From contig JAUIGL010000050.1 of assembly GCA_030430165.1 (NCBI GenBank), forward strand, positions 1 through 47,968: a DNA stretch of 47,968 nt, written 5' to 3'. Below the pieces are notes generated by a model that saw nothing but the letters and a program-made list of their open reading frames with translations, had not been told where the DNA came from and made no database searches. The stretch's first letter is position 1. The number at the start of each line of letters is the position of its first letter. Both the position numbers and the translations under genes were made by a program. This document shows positions 24,401-35,535 of this stretch, piece by piece. This DNA is from a bacterium (GTDB lineage Bacteria > Desulfobacterota > Binatia > HRBIN30 > CADEER01).

Positions 24401-25004
24401 CACCGGCGACGACAACCTGCGGCCGGCAACGCAGAACGGACGCCAGGTCGCCTTCGATTCGGTGGCCGACCTGACCGGCGGCAACCCGGACGGCAACCGC
24501 GAGATTTTCTCGGCCAAGTTCAAGCGCCGCAACTGGGAGATCACCCAGATCACCGACAGCGTCGGCGTGGAGAACCGCGCCGGCTCGGTCTCCAAGCGCG
24601 GCAAGATCGTCGTCTTCAGCTCGAACGGCGACTACACCGGTCAGAACGCCGACGGCAATACAGAGATCTTCCTCTGGGAGAAGGGAAGCTACGAGCAGAT
24701 AACGGTCACTTCGACCGGCGAGAACGTCAACCCGAGAGGGAACCCGAGGGCGCGCTTCATCACCTTCGAGTCGACCGTCGACGTCGAAGACACCGGCGCC
24801 ATCCTCACCAACCGCCGCGTCCATCTCTACGATCGAAAGACCGGCACCACCCTGCTGATCTCGCGATCCTTCTTCGGCGACAACTTCGCGCCGCGGATCA
24901 GCCAGGGCCGATTCGTGGTGTGGGAGTCGACCGCCAACCTGACCGGCCAGAACCCCAACGGCGACCGCGCGATCTACCTCTTCGACCGCCGCCGCGACAG
25001 CTGA
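21471..25004 (+). CDS. Large secreted protein: Thr/Pro-rich stalk, Cys-rich repeat, beta-helix and PD40 propeller
   Basis: 1177 residues with signal peptide ([16 protein letters not shown]). Residues 25-220 form a beta-rich N-terminal domain with Asp-rich loops ([17 protein letters not shown]). Residues 220-382 are almost only Thr, Ala, Pro, His and Asp in short repeats ([15 protein letters not shown]), a mucin-like stalk. [16 protein letters not shown] and GDGCESDC follow, the Myxococcus-type Cys-rich repeat. Residues 430-740 look like a right-handed parallel beta-helix ([46 protein letters not shown]). Residues 765-1177 carry PD40 blades ([42 protein letters not shown]). The layout predicts a surface-anchored or released adhesive or glycan-binding protein. 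It shares the propeller type with the giant protein on the other strand. A strong hairpin follows the stop. Confidence 0.82.
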   Translation: MRIVLGAVLAGLVAWGNPTSAGAITCPNPVTLAFELDELGNPLLTGQIIDTELDGVTVSAFNPSGPDLAIIFDSAAPTGTDYDLGTPNSDFGGPGFGMGGESGAPGENSGDHDNVLIIAEDAHDFNDDGLIDDPDDEAGGGVLTFVFDDPVSILSVDILDIEDNNSAVFARDASLTLLSSTPISNLGDNSFQSVAINTSSVSQLEVDFHQSGAVANIVYCPATPPTPTATATHTPADTATATHTHTSTPTHTHTFTPTDTHTFTPTNTHTFTPTDTHTFTNTPTSTPTATPTATDTATATSTATDTATPENTATATATATATPEDTATATATAEDTATATATATQQDTATATTVPTDTATPTPVDTATATATSTATDTATPNTTCGDGIVDAGEACDDGNPHSGDGCESDCTISSDCDFAHSGPGAGDTVLVNDTTLNDGLTPPAGCDSAPFSTIQQAIDSGSVSDGDIVAICPGSYAESVVVTKELTITSLAGAATTSVVSTGTAFDVQRSGVVISGLTIAADAVGVAANAICPLGQSGCGTATGSNLRITGNVIENSPQGVAWTSRIDCALVTSNTMTANDAHVSIEQAAGIPAVLTRVWQNDISGGGSSGQSVSLSGLGQATTFLGNTVELSAADGLTVADLASDALVEENQIRDNTGIGIVVEPGAAGVRVRQNNIERNAAGLDNRAPEDIVDATLNWWGSQTGPFHATERVSAVGDEVRESGAGLDTTFIEFLCGPAPGGFPSTNGECGEGEPEEELNFVAFGREPDVSPNGRFIVFVSDRDLNGDQTVTVDNSDGSDEVFLLNRKPGGKPQAFCLGGASPGALCDRQRDCPADFDADPIVTEGACVLLTQLSHDASGASSAAAPRVTRNGNVFFSSNADLLGGNADLSFEIHRWSRRDYRRQSPPNPNTILTMLSDGTAGLDSTQPGSDRGGRRRVFMQSSSDPLGTNADGNFEILVLDTKKNLWTQITDTTGDDNLRPATQNGRQVAFDSVADLTGGNPDGNREIFSAKFKRRNWEITQITDSVGVENRAGSVSKRGKIVVFSSNGDYTGQNADGNTEIFLWEKGSYEQITVTSTGENVNPRGNPRARFITFESTVDVEDTGAILTNRRVHLYDRKTGTTLLISRSFFGDNFAPRISQGRFVVWESTANLTGQNPNGDRAIYLFDRRRDS
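22130..22615 (+). repeat. In-frame low-complexity repeat encoding the Thr/Pro stalk
   Basis: Degenerate short repeats of ACC/ACG/GCG/CCG codons. Around 22200-22320 an approximately 24-bp unit (encoding THTFTPTD) recurs four to five times; further on, 12-24-bp units encode [10 protein letters not shown]. Copy number is likely to vary by slippage, changing stalk length without a frameshift when the units are multiples of three. Confidence 0.75.
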
Positions 25005-25010
25005 TCGGCC

Positions 25011-25044
25011 GGGCTAGCCGGGGCGAGAATGCCCCGGCTAGCCC
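25011..25044. terminator. Bidirectional 14-bp hairpin between convergent genes
   Basis: GGGCTAGCCGGGGC (25011-25024) pairs perfectly with GCCCCGGCTAGCCC (25031-25044) around the loop GAGAAT. It sits 7 bases after the plus-strand stop and overlaps the last codons and stop of the minus-strand receiver gene. No T-tract follows on either side, but the stem is very strong. Confidence 0.65.
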
Positions 25045-25427
25045 GACTCCTGGCCGAGCGCGCGCTTGACCGCGGCGATCAGCTCGCCCGGCGCACACGG
25101 CTTTTCGAACACCGCGACAACGCCGCGCTGGCGCGCCTCGGCGGTGAGTGGCGGTGGCGCATGGCCGGTCAGGAAGATCGTCGGCAGCCGGATCTCTCGC
25201 TGCACCAGGGACTCGTGAACGGCGGTACCCGACACACCCGGTAGGTGGACGTCCAAGACCAGGCACCCGGCGCCATCGGGTTCGAACTTCTCTTGGAATT
25301 CCTGCGCCGAGGCACAGGCCTCGACGCGCAGCCCCTCGAGGTCCATCAGCATACCGAGCGACCGACGCACCGAATCGTCGTCCTCCAACAGGTACACCGT
25401 CCGCAGCTCAGAGCTCTCTTTGCTCAC
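25038..25427 (-). CDS. Stand-alone response-regulator receiver (FixJ-type)
   Basis: 129 residues from GTG, preceded by GAGAGG. A complete receiver domain: acidic pocket E15-D16-D17, phospho-acceptor Asp59 in VLDVHLPG, Thr87 in FLTGH and Lys109 in FEKPC. The sequence most resembles FixJ/TodT-type receivers, but there is no DNA-binding output domain. The gene overlaps the kinase gene by 20 bases and is its obvious partner. A receiver-only protein could act as phosphate sink, relay to a distant regulator or bind a protein target. Confidence 0.9.
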   Translation of the reverse strand: MSKESSELRTVYLLEDDDSVRRSLGMLMDLEGLRVEACASAQEFQEKFEPDGAGCLVLDVHLPGVSGTAVHESLVQREIRLPTIFLTGHAPPPLTAEARQRGVVAVFEKPCAPGELIAAVKRALGQESG

Positions 25428-27765
25428 GTTCCTCTCCAGCGCGCGGGAGCTCGAACCGAAACGTCATTCCCTCGTCGGCATTGGCCACCGCCCACATCTT
25501 GCCTCCGTGGGCCTCGATGATGGATCGACTGATCGCCAGCCCCATCCCCATCCCTTCGGACTTGGTCGTGTAGAACGCATCGAACAGGTGCTCCAGCTTT
25601 TCGTCGTCGACACCGATGCCACTGTCACGGACCGACACCTCGACCACGCTCGCCGACGAGACCGACTCGATCGTCAGCAGACGATCCACCGGCGCTCGGC
25701 TCGCCATTGCGTCGAGCGCGTTGCGAACCAGATTGACGATGACTTGCTGGATCTGCACGGCGTCGACCCGCACTTCGACACCCGCCGCGTCGAGGGAGAG
25801 CGCGGGCTCGACTTCGCTGGTTCGCAACTCGAACTCGAGAAGGTCGAGCACGCTTCGCACCAGGTCGTCGACCTCGGCAGACTCGCGCTGGACAGTCTGT
25901 TTGTGGACGAAGGCACGGAGCCTCTGCACGATCTCACCAGCGCGAAGCGCCTGAGCCGTCAGCTCGTCAAAGATCTTGTCCAGCTGGGGATCGCCGCCGC
26001 CTGCGAGCCGCGCCGCCCGCTGCCGCCCGGCGTAGGCGTAGTTTGCGATCGACGCCAGGGGTTGGTTGAGCTCGTGGGCGAGGCCGGTCGCCATCTGCCC
26101 GAGCGTCCCGACTCTCGAGACGTGCGCCAGGTCTTCCAGGTGGCGTCGCGCACGCTCCTCGGCCCACTTGAGCTCGCTGATGTCCTGGACCACGACGGTG
26201 ACCCCGAGGACATCCCCGTCCGACGACTTCACGGCGGCGTAGGTCGCGAGCCAGGATCGATTCTTCTCCGGCACCCCGGGGGTGGCGCCGCTGAACTCGA
26301 CGTCGATGGGATCGGCGGCGGGCTCGAGAATACGCTGAAGGACGGGAACCAGGGCCGGTGCCATCTCGGGAAGGACCTCCTTGACCGAGCGCCCCAGGTG
26401 CTCCTCGACCGTCCTCCCGTTGATCGCGGCCAGACGCTCGTTGATGCGCACGTAGCGCATCTCCGAATCGAGCAGACAGAGGCCGACCGGCGCGTTCTGA
26501 TACAGATTCTCGAGCTCCGAGAACTGCTCGCGCAGCCGCATCTCGCTCTCGCGCAGCGCGGTCTCGGCTCGCTGGCGTTCGGCGGCCTCCTCGCGCAGCC
26601 GGCGATTGGACTCCACCAGCTCGGCGGTGCGCTTTTCGATACGCCGTTCGAGCTGGTCCTGCGCGTCCTGGAGCGCGGCCCGCGACTCGCGGCGCTCCGA
26701 GATGTCCTCGATCAGGCCGCCGATGCGAATCGTCTTCCCTTCCCTGTCCTTGATCGGGAAGGCGCGCGCGGCGACCCAGCGGACGCGTCCGCTCTTCGGG
26801 CAGATGAACCGGTACTCCAGAACGCCCAGACTGAGCGCATCGGCCACGCCCTTGCGGTATTGCTCGAAGCCGCGCGCGATCCGCGCCCGGTCGTCCGGAT
26901 GCACGTGCTCCGTATAGCGCGTCGGGTCGGCGCAGACCTCCTCTCTCGGGATCTCGTAGATCTCCTCGAAATTCGGCCCCAGGTAGAGAAGGGCCCCGGT
27001 GCCGAGCTCGAGCAACCAGAAAACGTCGCGGCCGTTTTCGGCCAGCTGCCGAAATCGCTCTTCGGTCTCGCTGAGGGACTCGAGGGTCTCCTCGAGCTCC
27101 GCTTTGGCGCGCCTTAGTCCGTCGTCGGTGGCGATCAGAGCGCGCTCGCGCTTGCGGTCGCGCTCGGCGATCGAGGTGATGATGAGCAGCGAAGCGACCA
27201 GGACCACCAGGGCGACCAAGCCGGTGCCGATCACGTACGCGTCGGGAGGCCGCCCACCGACTTGCGGTAGGTCGTCGAACATCGGCGCGTACGGAATCAT
27301 CCCCATCCGCTCGGCAACCGTCGTCGAGACCAGGACGATCAGGCCAGAAACCATCGCCGGCAACACGACACGCGGAGGGAAGAGCAGGCTCCCGAGCAAA
27401 CCGAAGACGATCAGCAGGCCGAGCGCCGGAGTCGTCACCGGCCCGGCGGCGTAGACGATGAGCGAACCGAATACCCACCACAGCTGGCTCGCCACGTGGA
27501 GCAACCACAGGTTCTCCAACTCGCGCTTGCGCAGGACCACCACCGCGACCAGGAGCGCGATCGAGGTGGCGATCATCAGCCCCAGCCCGCGCCGCACGTG
27601 AATCAGAACCGGCCGATTGTAATAGGGCTCTACCGTCGGATGGGCGACCAGGTAGTCGGTTCGCCAGTAGTAGTAGGCAAACACCACCAGCATCAGGGCG
27701 AGCCAGAGCGCGCTTTTCTCGATGCCGCTCCATCCGCGGTCGCTTGGCGTCGGCGTTCTCTGCAT
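25408..27765 (-). CDS. PAS-containing membrane sensor histidine kinase (FixL-like)
   Basis: About 785 residues from ATG (MQRTPTPSD) preceded by GGAAG; a further in-frame start 57 bases upstream is possible. Order: about six transmembrane helices (residues 15-215), coiled coil, PAS with PAC (residues 235-360, ending RIGGLIEDISERRESR), coiled coil, second PAS (residues 420-530, ending VTVVVQDISELKWAEE), HisKA with phospho-His564 in GLAHELNQPLASI, and HATPase with N box (VNLVRNALDAM), G1 (VRDSGIGV) and G2 (GMGMGLAISRSIIEAHGG). This is the FixL/DctB-like kinase group. No heme ligand was identified, so the signal is unknown. It is cotranscribed with the receiver gene. Confidence 0.92.
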   Translation of the reverse strand: MQRTPTPSDRGWSGIEKSALWLALMLVVFAYYYWRTDYLVAHPTVEPYYNRPVLIHVRRGLGLMIATSIALLVAVVVLRKRELENLWLLHVASQLWWVFGSLIVYAAGPVTTPALGLLIVFGLLGSLLFPPRVVLPAMVSGLIVLVSTTVAERMGMIPYAPMFDDLPQVGGRPPDAYVIGTGLVALVVLVASLLIITSIAERDRKRERALIATDDGLRRAKAELEETLESLSETEERFRQLAENGRDVFWLLELGTGALLYLGPNFEEIYEIPREEVCADPTRYTEHVHPDDRARIARGFEQYRKGVADALSLGVLEYRFICPKSGRVRWVAARAFPIKDREGKTIRIGGLIEDISERRESRAALQDAQDQLERRIEKRTAELVESNRRLREEAAERQRAETALRESEMRLREQFSELENLYQNAPVGLCLLDSEMRYVRINERLAAINGRTVEEHLGRSVKEVLPEMAPALVPVLQRILEPAADPIDVEFSGATPGVPEKNRSWLATYAAVKSSDGDVLGVTVVVQDISELKWAEERARRHLEDLAHVSRVGTLGQMATGLAHELNQPLASIANYAYAGRQRAARLAGGGDPQLDKIFDELTAQALRAGEIVQRLRAFVHKQTVQRESAEVDDLVRSVLDLLEFELRTSEVEPALSLDAAGVEVRVDAVQIQQVIVNLVRNALDAMASRAPVDRLLTIESVSSASVVEVSVRDSGIGVDDEKLEHLFDAFYTTKSEGMGMGLAISRSIIEAHGGKMWAVANADEGMTFRFELPRAGEEREQREL

Positions 27766-27916
27766 GAGGCTTCCGCACGCAATGCCTGGTCCGACTGTTC
27801 GTCGAATCGCCCCCCAGGTCAAACCCAGCCGCAGGTCGGGTCAGCTTGAAGCTCCGAGCATGGCCGGAGCCTCGCTAACGCTCGGTCATCTCTGCCCCCT
27901 CACCGCGCTAAGCGCG

Positions 27917-27937
27917 GCCTCTCCGGGAGGGAGAGGC
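27917..27937. repeat. Interspersed GCCTCTCC...GGAGAGGC hairpin
   Basis: GCCTCTCC and GGAGAGGC form a perfect 8-bp stem with a 5-base loop in the gap between the kinase gene and isocitrate dehydrogenase. Related hairpins with flanking CTGGTGAGGG-like sequence lie at 47812-47832 and 47928-47946. Confidence 0.6.
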
Positions 27938-28014
27938 GACACTGAAGCCCCTCTAGCGTCGGGACAGGCCTCAGGCGTAGCGCCGCAGCGCGCAGCGCCG
28001 CGGAGAACGAGATT

Positions 28015-30240
<2,226 letters not shown>

Positions 30241-30410
30241 GGATTTCTCCGGGGTTGCGATTCCAGCAAAGTTTCGACTCCTAGCAGAAGCGCGCCTGCG
30301 CCTCCACGCCCCCACGAATGACTACCGTTGTACGATCGGGGGGATTTGGCTGGCACCTGCCAATCGACACGACCCCACGGCGCCGACAAACCAGTTGCCG
30401 CGGCAATCGC

Positions 30411-32429
30411 CTAGTCCTCACTCAAATCGGCGACCAGCTCGCGCAGCCCTTCGGCCGAGCCCGGCTCGACCTCGCCGGCGTCGGCCGCCTCGAGCAGCTC
30501 GGTGTAGATGCCGAGCGCCTGGCGTCGCAGCGCCTGCTGCGCCTCGACGTTGCCGGCGGCACGCTGCTCCTCGGCGAGCCGCATGGTGCGCACACCGAGC
30601 TGCTTGAGCAGCCGGTAATCGCGCTCGCCTCGTCGCTGACTGGCGAGAAAAGCCGCCACCGCGGTTTCCGCCTCGGTGAAGCGCTCGAGGCCGAGGTAGG
30701 CGATCGCGCGCAAGGCGCGCGCTTCGGTGAGGAGATCGGTCTCGTTCGGGTAGCGCTCTTCGAAGCCATCCAACACCACCAACGCCTCTTCCAGGTCGCG
30801 CCGCTCAATGCCTCCAGTCAGCACCACAGCCGCCAGCACCCGAGCCCGCGCCTGCATCGGCGCCAGCATGGCGCGGTCGGCGGCGCTGCCGCCCTTGCGC
30901 TCCTCGAAGGCGTCGGACTCGCGGACGAAGAGACGCAAGCGTTCGAGCGACGCCGCGGCGAGCTCGGGGTTCGGCGCGGCGTCCTGCTTGACCCGCTTTT
31001 CCCACGCCTCCACCGAGCACTGCGCCGACTGAAACAGCGCCTGCAGGCGCAACGGCGAGTCACCCGAAACCGCGTCGAACGCTGCGGCAGCTTGCAGCAA
31101 ATTGCCGCGGTCGCGCTCGATCTCTCCGAGTCGATAGCGCGCCTCGAAAACACTCGGGTGATCCGGGTAGACCGCAATGTAGTCGCGCACCGCGGTTTCC
31201 AGGCGGGCCATGGACTGTTCGCTCGACTCGCCGTGGTCGAGCGCTTCCGCGGCCTTGAATCGCAAATAGGCAGCATCGGCGCGCGCCCCGCCCTGCTTGC
31301 GCTCTACCCGCTCGAGCGTCGCGTAGGCGCCGGCGTAGTCGCCGACCTCGAACTGGCACGAGCCGAGCGCCAGCGCCACCTCGGTGGACGGCGCGCCCTG
31401 CTTCGGGACCAGTTTCTGGTAGAGCGGGATCGCCTCGTCGCACTGGCCGCGGCCGCGCAGGGCCTCCGCCACCACCCATTGCATGGTCGCGCCACCCCCC
31501 TGATCGAGCCATTCCTCGGGCCGCGTGATCCCTGCCGAGACCAGCTGTCGCGCCAGCGATGCCCATTGCCCGCCGCGCCGCTCGAGACGGCCGACGAGGT
31601 CCGACACCTCATTGCGATAGCCGCGCTTGGCAGACGCGTCGAGCTCGAGCGACGCCAGGGCGAGCAGCAGCACCTTGGCGCGGAGGAACTCCGACTCTCC
31701 GCTGGGCTTGCTCTTGACCAGGTCGCGGCTGACCTGCAGCGCTTCGCTCAGCCGCTCGTTGTCGATCAGCGTTTCGACCAGCGCCGAGCGAACGCTCGGC
31801 GCCAGCTCCTGCGACGGAGGAGCCTCGAGCGCCGCGCGGAAGTCCGACGCCGCCTTGCTCGACTCCCCCAGTGCCCGCATGCACAGGCCGCGTCCGTACA
31901 GGCTTTCGGCCGACAACGCCGGATCGCCGGCGCCGATGAACTCGCCGAAACCGGTCGCAGCCTTGCGCAGCCAGGTGCGGCGCTCGCCGCTCGAGCTTTC
32001 ATAGCGAGTTGCCGACTCCAGATAGGCCCAGTTCAGATGGTACAAGGTCCGCAGCGCCAACTCTTCGCGCTCGCGCCACTCGTCGGAGGTCTGCGCCGCC
32101 TCGAGATCGCCGTCAGCGGCGATGATCTCGTCGCGCCGCTCGTCGATCGAAGCCGCGTAGTGGCGATGCGCCGCCGCCAGCAAACGGCGCAGCGCGCCGG
32201 CGTTCTTGGCGGCGCTGCCCGACGAACGCGCGGCGACCGCCGCGGCGTCGAGGTCGGCGACGAAGGCGCGCTCGGCGCTGCCGTTCCACGCAGACGCATC
32301 GAGCCGTGCCAGACGCGCACTGAGCTCGCCGAGATCGGCTGCCGGCGCCGCGCTCGCAATTGCCGCCAACAGCGCGACGATCAGGACGCGACGGGAAAGA
32401 CGATCTTCTTGAGTCCGAGCTTGAGGCAT
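30411..32429 (-). CDS. Exported TPR-rich protein of the ExbB/ExbD operon
   Basis: 672 residues from an ATG 49 bases inside the preceding ExbD gene (MPQARTQEDR). The N-terminal hydrophobic stretch RRVLIVALLAAIASAAPAAD looks like a signal peptide. The rest is helical with tetratricopeptide-like repeats (ALSAESLYGRGLCMRALGES, PSVFEARYRLGEIERDRGN, EVALALGSCQFEVGDYAGAY). It is likely a periplasmic protein-binding scaffold. It lies last in an operon with an ExbB-like channel subunit, two ExbD-like subunits and an upstream vWA protein, similar to clusters where a TPR protein links the proton channel to an outer-membrane partner. Confidence 0.82.
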   Translation of the reverse strand: MPQARTQEDRLSRRVLIVALLAAIASAAPAADLGELSARLARLDASAWNGSAERAFVADLDAAAVAARSSGSAAKNAGALRRLLAAAHRHYAASIDERRDEIIAADGDLEAAQTSDEWREREELALRTLYHLNWAYLESATRYESSSGERRTWLRKAATGFGEFIGAGDPALSAESLYGRGLCMRALGESSKAASDFRAALEAPPSQELAPSVRSALVETLIDNERLSEALQVSRDLVKSKPSGESEFLRAKVLLLALASLELDASAKRGYRNEVSDLVGRLERRGGQWASLARQLVSAGITRPEEWLDQGGGATMQWVVAEALRGRGQCDEAIPLYQKLVPKQGAPSTEVALALGSCQFEVGDYAGAYATLERVERKQGGARADAAYLRFKAAEALDHGESSEQSMARLETAVRDYIAVYPDHPSVFEARYRLGEIERDRGNLLQAAAAFDAVSGDSPLRLQALFQSAQCSVEAWEKRVKQDAAPNPELAAASLERLRLFVRESDAFEERKGGSAADRAMLAPMQARARVLAAVVLTGGIERRDLEEALVVLDGFEERYPNETDLLTEARALRAIAYLGLERFTEAETAVAAFLASQRRGERDYRLLKQLGVRTMRLAEEQRAAGNVEAQQALRRQALGIYTELLEAADAGEVEPGSAEGLRELVADLSED

Positions 32430-32797
32430 TGGTTGTAGGTCCGCACGACCGGCGCCGTGGCCACCGTCGGCCCCGCCGACATGACGACCATCGTATCCTT
32501 GGACAACGTTTCGAGCCGCTGCGTCAGCTGTTCGAATCCGGTCAACGGCCAATCGTCGAGGTAGTACTGCACCCGGTCGCCACTGCGCACCAGGCGCACG
32601 AATACCTGCTGCGTCTCTTCTTCCTGTTGTTGCTCGCTCTGCTCTTCACCGAGCGCCAGCTTCGACGGCAGAACACCCTCCAGCATGCCGAGGCTGAGCG
32701 TGAACAAGAAATAGCTCAGCATCAGGAAGACGACGTCGATCAGCGGCGCCATCTGCAGATTCGAGCTCTCGCCGGAAACCGTATGCGGCCGTCTCAT
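32381..32797 (-). CDS. ExbD/TolR-family protein 2
   Basis: 138 residues from the ATG of MRRPHTVSGESSNLQMAPLI. One N-terminal transmembrane helix carries the family signature MAPLIDVVFLMLSYFLFTLS with the Asp that forms the proton path. A Gln/Glu-rich linker (EEQSEQQQEEETQQ) leads to the periplasmic domain. The start overlaps the first ExbD gene (ATGA) and the end overlaps the TPR gene. Two different ExbD proteins in one operon suggest a heteromeric rotor-like assembly. Confidence 0.9.
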   Translation of the reverse strand: MRRPHTVSGESSNLQMAPLIDVVFLMLSYFLFTLSLGMLEGVLPSKLALGEEQSEQQQEEETQQVFVRLVRSGDRVQYYLDDWPLTGFEQLTQRLETLSKDTMVVMSAGPTVATAPVVRTYNQCLKLGLKKIVFPVAS

Positions 32798-33216
32798 GCC
32801 TCGTCCCCGAGCTTGAGCGCCGCCAGCGAGAGCTTGGTCACCCCGGCCCGGGCGGCGGTGCGCATCACGCGCTGGACCTTTGCAAACGGCGAGCGCGCAT
32901 CGGCGCGAACGACTACCTTCTTCTTGTCGTCCTGGTTGCCGAGGGCCCGCAGCGCCGTCTCCAGAGCGTCGAGTTGCCACACCTTGCCGCCCCAGAGCAC
33001 CCGCCCGGCGCGGTCGACGTCGATCGTGAGCACCTCGACCTGGGACTCGTGGGTGGTCTGCGCCTGGTCGGCCTTGGGCAGCTCGATCTTCTCCTCCTGG
33101 CTGAGACCGAGCCGCAGCGTCATCACGAAGAAGGTGATGAGCAGGAACGACATGTCGATCAGCGGCGTCAGGTTGGTCCGGATCGACCGCGGGCGAAGCG
33201 ATCGCGATGCGAGCAT
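32794..33216 (-). CDS. ExbD/TolR-family protein 1
   Basis: 140 residues. The N-terminal helix contains LTPLIDMSFLLITFFVMTL with the conserved proton-path Asp, and the periplasmic domain (KKKVVVRADARSPFAKVQRV) matches the family. It starts 4 bases after the ExbB-like gene and overlaps the second ExbD gene. Together with the ExbB-like subunit it should form an inner-membrane proton channel that drives an envelope process. Confidence 0.92.
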   Translation of the reverse strand: MLASRSLRPRSIRTNLTPLIDMSFLLITFFVMTLRLGLSQEEKIELPKADQAQTTHESQVEVLTIDVDRAGRVLWGGKVWQLDALETALRALGNQDDKKKVVVRADARSPFAKVQRVMRTAARAGVTKLSLAALKLGDEA

Positions 33217-33220
33217 GCGA

Positions 33221-34114
33221 TCAGCCGGCGGCGGAGCTCAGCTGGGCGACCCTGCCGCCAGCCTGTGCCCGCGGCCGCAGCGGCGTGGTGATGTCCTCGG
33301 CGCACTGCGCCGCCTCGGCGGCGAGCGCGTCCACCCGATTGCGGAACAGGCTGAACACGAACATCGTCGGAATCGCCACGATCAGTCCCATCACGGTGGT
33401 CATCAACGCCTGAAAGATTCCACCGGCGAGCAGCCGCGGATCGACCCCGCCGGCGGCAACCGAGATCTGATTGAAGCAGTTGACCATACCGATCACGGTG
33501 CCGAGCAGTCCGAGCATCGGCGTAATGTTGGCGATGATGTTCAGGTACTCGATGCGACGCAGCAGACGCCCGGTCAGACCGTCGGCGCAGTCCTCCATCC
33601 CCTTGACGACCGCGTCGTAGCCGACGTCGTGCTCCTGCGCCCCGGCGGCGACCATCGCCCCAATGTACGAAGCGCGCGGCGACTCGGCCACCGCGTCGAA
33701 GTTGCCCTCGGCGATCAGTCCGCGCAGCTCGTCGATCTCGCTCGGTGGCATCAGCACCTTGCGGCGCAGCAGGAGCGCGTCGTCGACCATCAGCGCGACC
33801 GCCACGAACGACAGACCGATGATGATGTAGCCAACGATACCACCGAAGCCGATCAGCTCCATCAGAGTGTAGTCGAGCGCCCCCGTGGCCTCGTCTTCGC
33901 TCTCCTCGCCCGCCTCGTCGAGCAGCGCCTCTTCGCCGAGCTCGACATCCTCACCGGCGAAGCCCGCGTCCACCTCGACCTCGGCGACCGGCTCGTCGAA
34001 TACCGGCGGCGCCGCATCCTGGGCGACCGCGGGGCCGAGCCAGAGAATCGCGAGCAGGACACACAGGGCTCCGCGCAGGGCCTTCGAGTCAATCAATCTT
34101 CGCATTCGATGCAT
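33221..34114 (-). CDS. MotA/TolQ/ExbB proton-channel subunit
   Basis: 297 residues from an ATG preceded by AAGGAAGG. A signal peptide (ALRGALCVLLAILWLGPAVA) and an acidic periplasmic stretch (VAEVEVDAGFAGEDVELGEE) precede the first core helix (GGIVGYIIIGLSFVAVALMV). The family hallmark ITPMLGLLGTVIGMVNCFN and last helix TTVMGLIVAIPTMFVFSLF follow. It is the five-helix channel partner of the two ExbD proteins. The long acidic N-terminal extension occurs in some ExbB-like proteins of deltaproteobacteria and planctomycetes. Confidence 0.92.
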   Translation of the reverse strand: MHRMRRLIDSKALRGALCVLLAILWLGPAVAQDAAPPVFDEPVAEVEVDAGFAGEDVELGEEALLDEAGEESEDEATGALDYTLMELIGFGGIVGYIIIGLSFVAVALMVDDALLLRRKVLMPPSEIDELRGLIAEGNFDAVAESPRASYIGAMVAAGAQEHDVGYDAVVKGMEDCADGLTGRLLRRIEYLNIIANITPMLGLLGTVIGMVNCFNQISVAAGGVDPRLLAGGIFQALMTTVMGLIVAIPTMFVFSLFRNRVDALAAEAAQCAEDITTPLRPRAQAGGRVAQLSSAAG

Positions 34115-34169
34115 CCAACCTTCCTTGGAGTCACTGTTGATGTCGCGCGCCCGTCTGCCGCCTCGAGCG

Positions 34170-35309
34170 CTACTTGCGGGCGCTCGCGCGCGAGCCCAGC
34201 ACCTCGGAGCGCCAGCGCGATCCGAAAGCAAACACCAGAACCTGTTCGGCGATTTCGCCGTCCCACCCATCGCCCGCCATTTCGCCGCCGCCGGCTTTGG
34301 CGATCTTTCGATAGGTCCGGCTCACTTCGCGAAAGTGCTCCGGCAGCGGCGGGAATTCGGTCGGCACCGTGCCGTGGATCGACTTGTGCATGAACGTTAC
34401 GTGCGCCTCGTGCAGTCGCTGGGTGATGTCGATCGTGCTGACGAAGCCGTCGTCGCGGGAGAACCGCTGCACCAGCTCGAGAATCGCCGGCATGTCCTCG
34501 GGGTGCGGCGGCGAGCCGCCGACGAGAATGATCACCTTCTTCGACTGCTTGCGCCAACTGAGGTCGGTGATCGCGGTGTCGAGGGCGTCGAGCACCGCCT
34601 CTTCCCAATCGCCACCGCCTTCGGCGCGCAGCTGCGACAGGAACGCCGTGATCTTGTGGCCGTGGAACGTGAGATCGGACCAGCGAGTGACGTAGAGGTC
34701 ACCGTGGTCGCGGTAGGCGACGGCGCCGATCCGCGCGGTCGGCACCAGGCGCTGCAGCGTCGCCACCATGCCGTTCATCCGTTCGGTGAGATCGTCGATC
34801 ACCTGCTGCATGCTCACCGTCGAGTCGACGACGATGACGACATCGAGCCCGCGCTTGCGCAGGCGGCCGATCAGGCTGCCGAAATCGCCACTGAACTCGC
34901 CGCCGGGGACGCTGAAACGGGCCGACACGCCCTTGATGCGCTCGCTGCTGCTGACCGGCGGTGCGCCGAGGCTGCGCAGCTTGGGCAAGGTCGGCGCGCG
35001 GCGCTGGCGCTGCTGAACCTTGAGCGGGTCGACCGAGATCTGCTTGAGCAGCTCGCGCGCCTCGACGTCGCTGTGCCGCTCCTGACCGAGGCTCAGCGAG
35101 GCTTCGTCGAGCCCGGGCGAGCTGCGCCCGAACAGCCCTTCCCCCGGGCTGAAGGTCACCGACGCCAGGAGCAACAGGAGCGCGACGTGGATGATCGCCG
35201 AGACCGCGAGACCGCTGAGATGGCGCTCGTTGTCCCGGCGCCACGGCAGCCAGCGCCGCCGTCGCCCGGCTCGACCCGGTTTGTCGTTCTGGTTCCCGCT
35301 CTCAGTCAC
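34170..35309 (-). CDS. TonB-like membrane-anchored von Willebrand factor A protein
   Basis: About 379 residues from GTG (VTESGNQNDK); a GTG 30 bases upstream is possible. A basic N-terminus and one transmembrane helix (GLAVSAIIHVALLLLLASV) resemble a TonB anchor. A linker then leads to a vWA domain with the metal-ion site DSTVS (Asp-x-Thr-x-Ser form of the MIDAS) in LDVVIVVDSTVSMQQV and ILVGGSPPH further on. The domain would bind a protein ligand in the periplasm. It is encoded 55 bases before the ExbB-like gene on the same strand. It may replace TonB as the force-transmitting arm of the ExbB/ExbD channel; that is inferred from topology and order. Confidence 0.82.
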   Translation of the reverse strand: MTESGNQNDKPGRAGRRRRWLPWRRDNERHLSGLAVSAIIHVALLLLLASVTFSPGEGLFGRSSPGLDEASLSLGQERHSDVEARELLKQISVDPLKVQQRQRRAPTLPKLRSLGAPPVSSSERIKGVSARFSVPGGEFSGDFGSLIGRLRKRGLDVVIVVDSTVSMQQVIDDLTERMNGMVATLQRLVPTARIGAVAYRDHGDLYVTRWSDLTFHGHKITAFLSQLRAEGGGDWEEAVLDALDTAITDLSWRKQSKKVIILVGGSPPHPEDMPAILELVQRFSRDDGFVSTIDITQRLHEAHVTFMHKSIHGTVPTEFPPLPEHFREVSRTYRKIAKAGGGEMAGDGWDGEIAEQVLVFAFGSRWRSEVLGSRASARK

Positions 35310-35535
35310 ACTCGACCTGCCGCCCGGATGGGCAAACACCCAGCAATCCGGGCCGGAAGGTCAGTGTCAATACCTTGTCCGCCAAGCAGCCCGATTTCCC
35401 GGCTGGACGACTCTCAGCGGGCGCCGAACTGCGGCCAGCGATGAGCCGGGGGCGGGTTCGAGAAGCGAAGGCGATAGCGATGGCGACCTCGATTGGAGGC
35501 GACCGAGCAAGGTGCGCGATCCGAGCCAACGGCCG

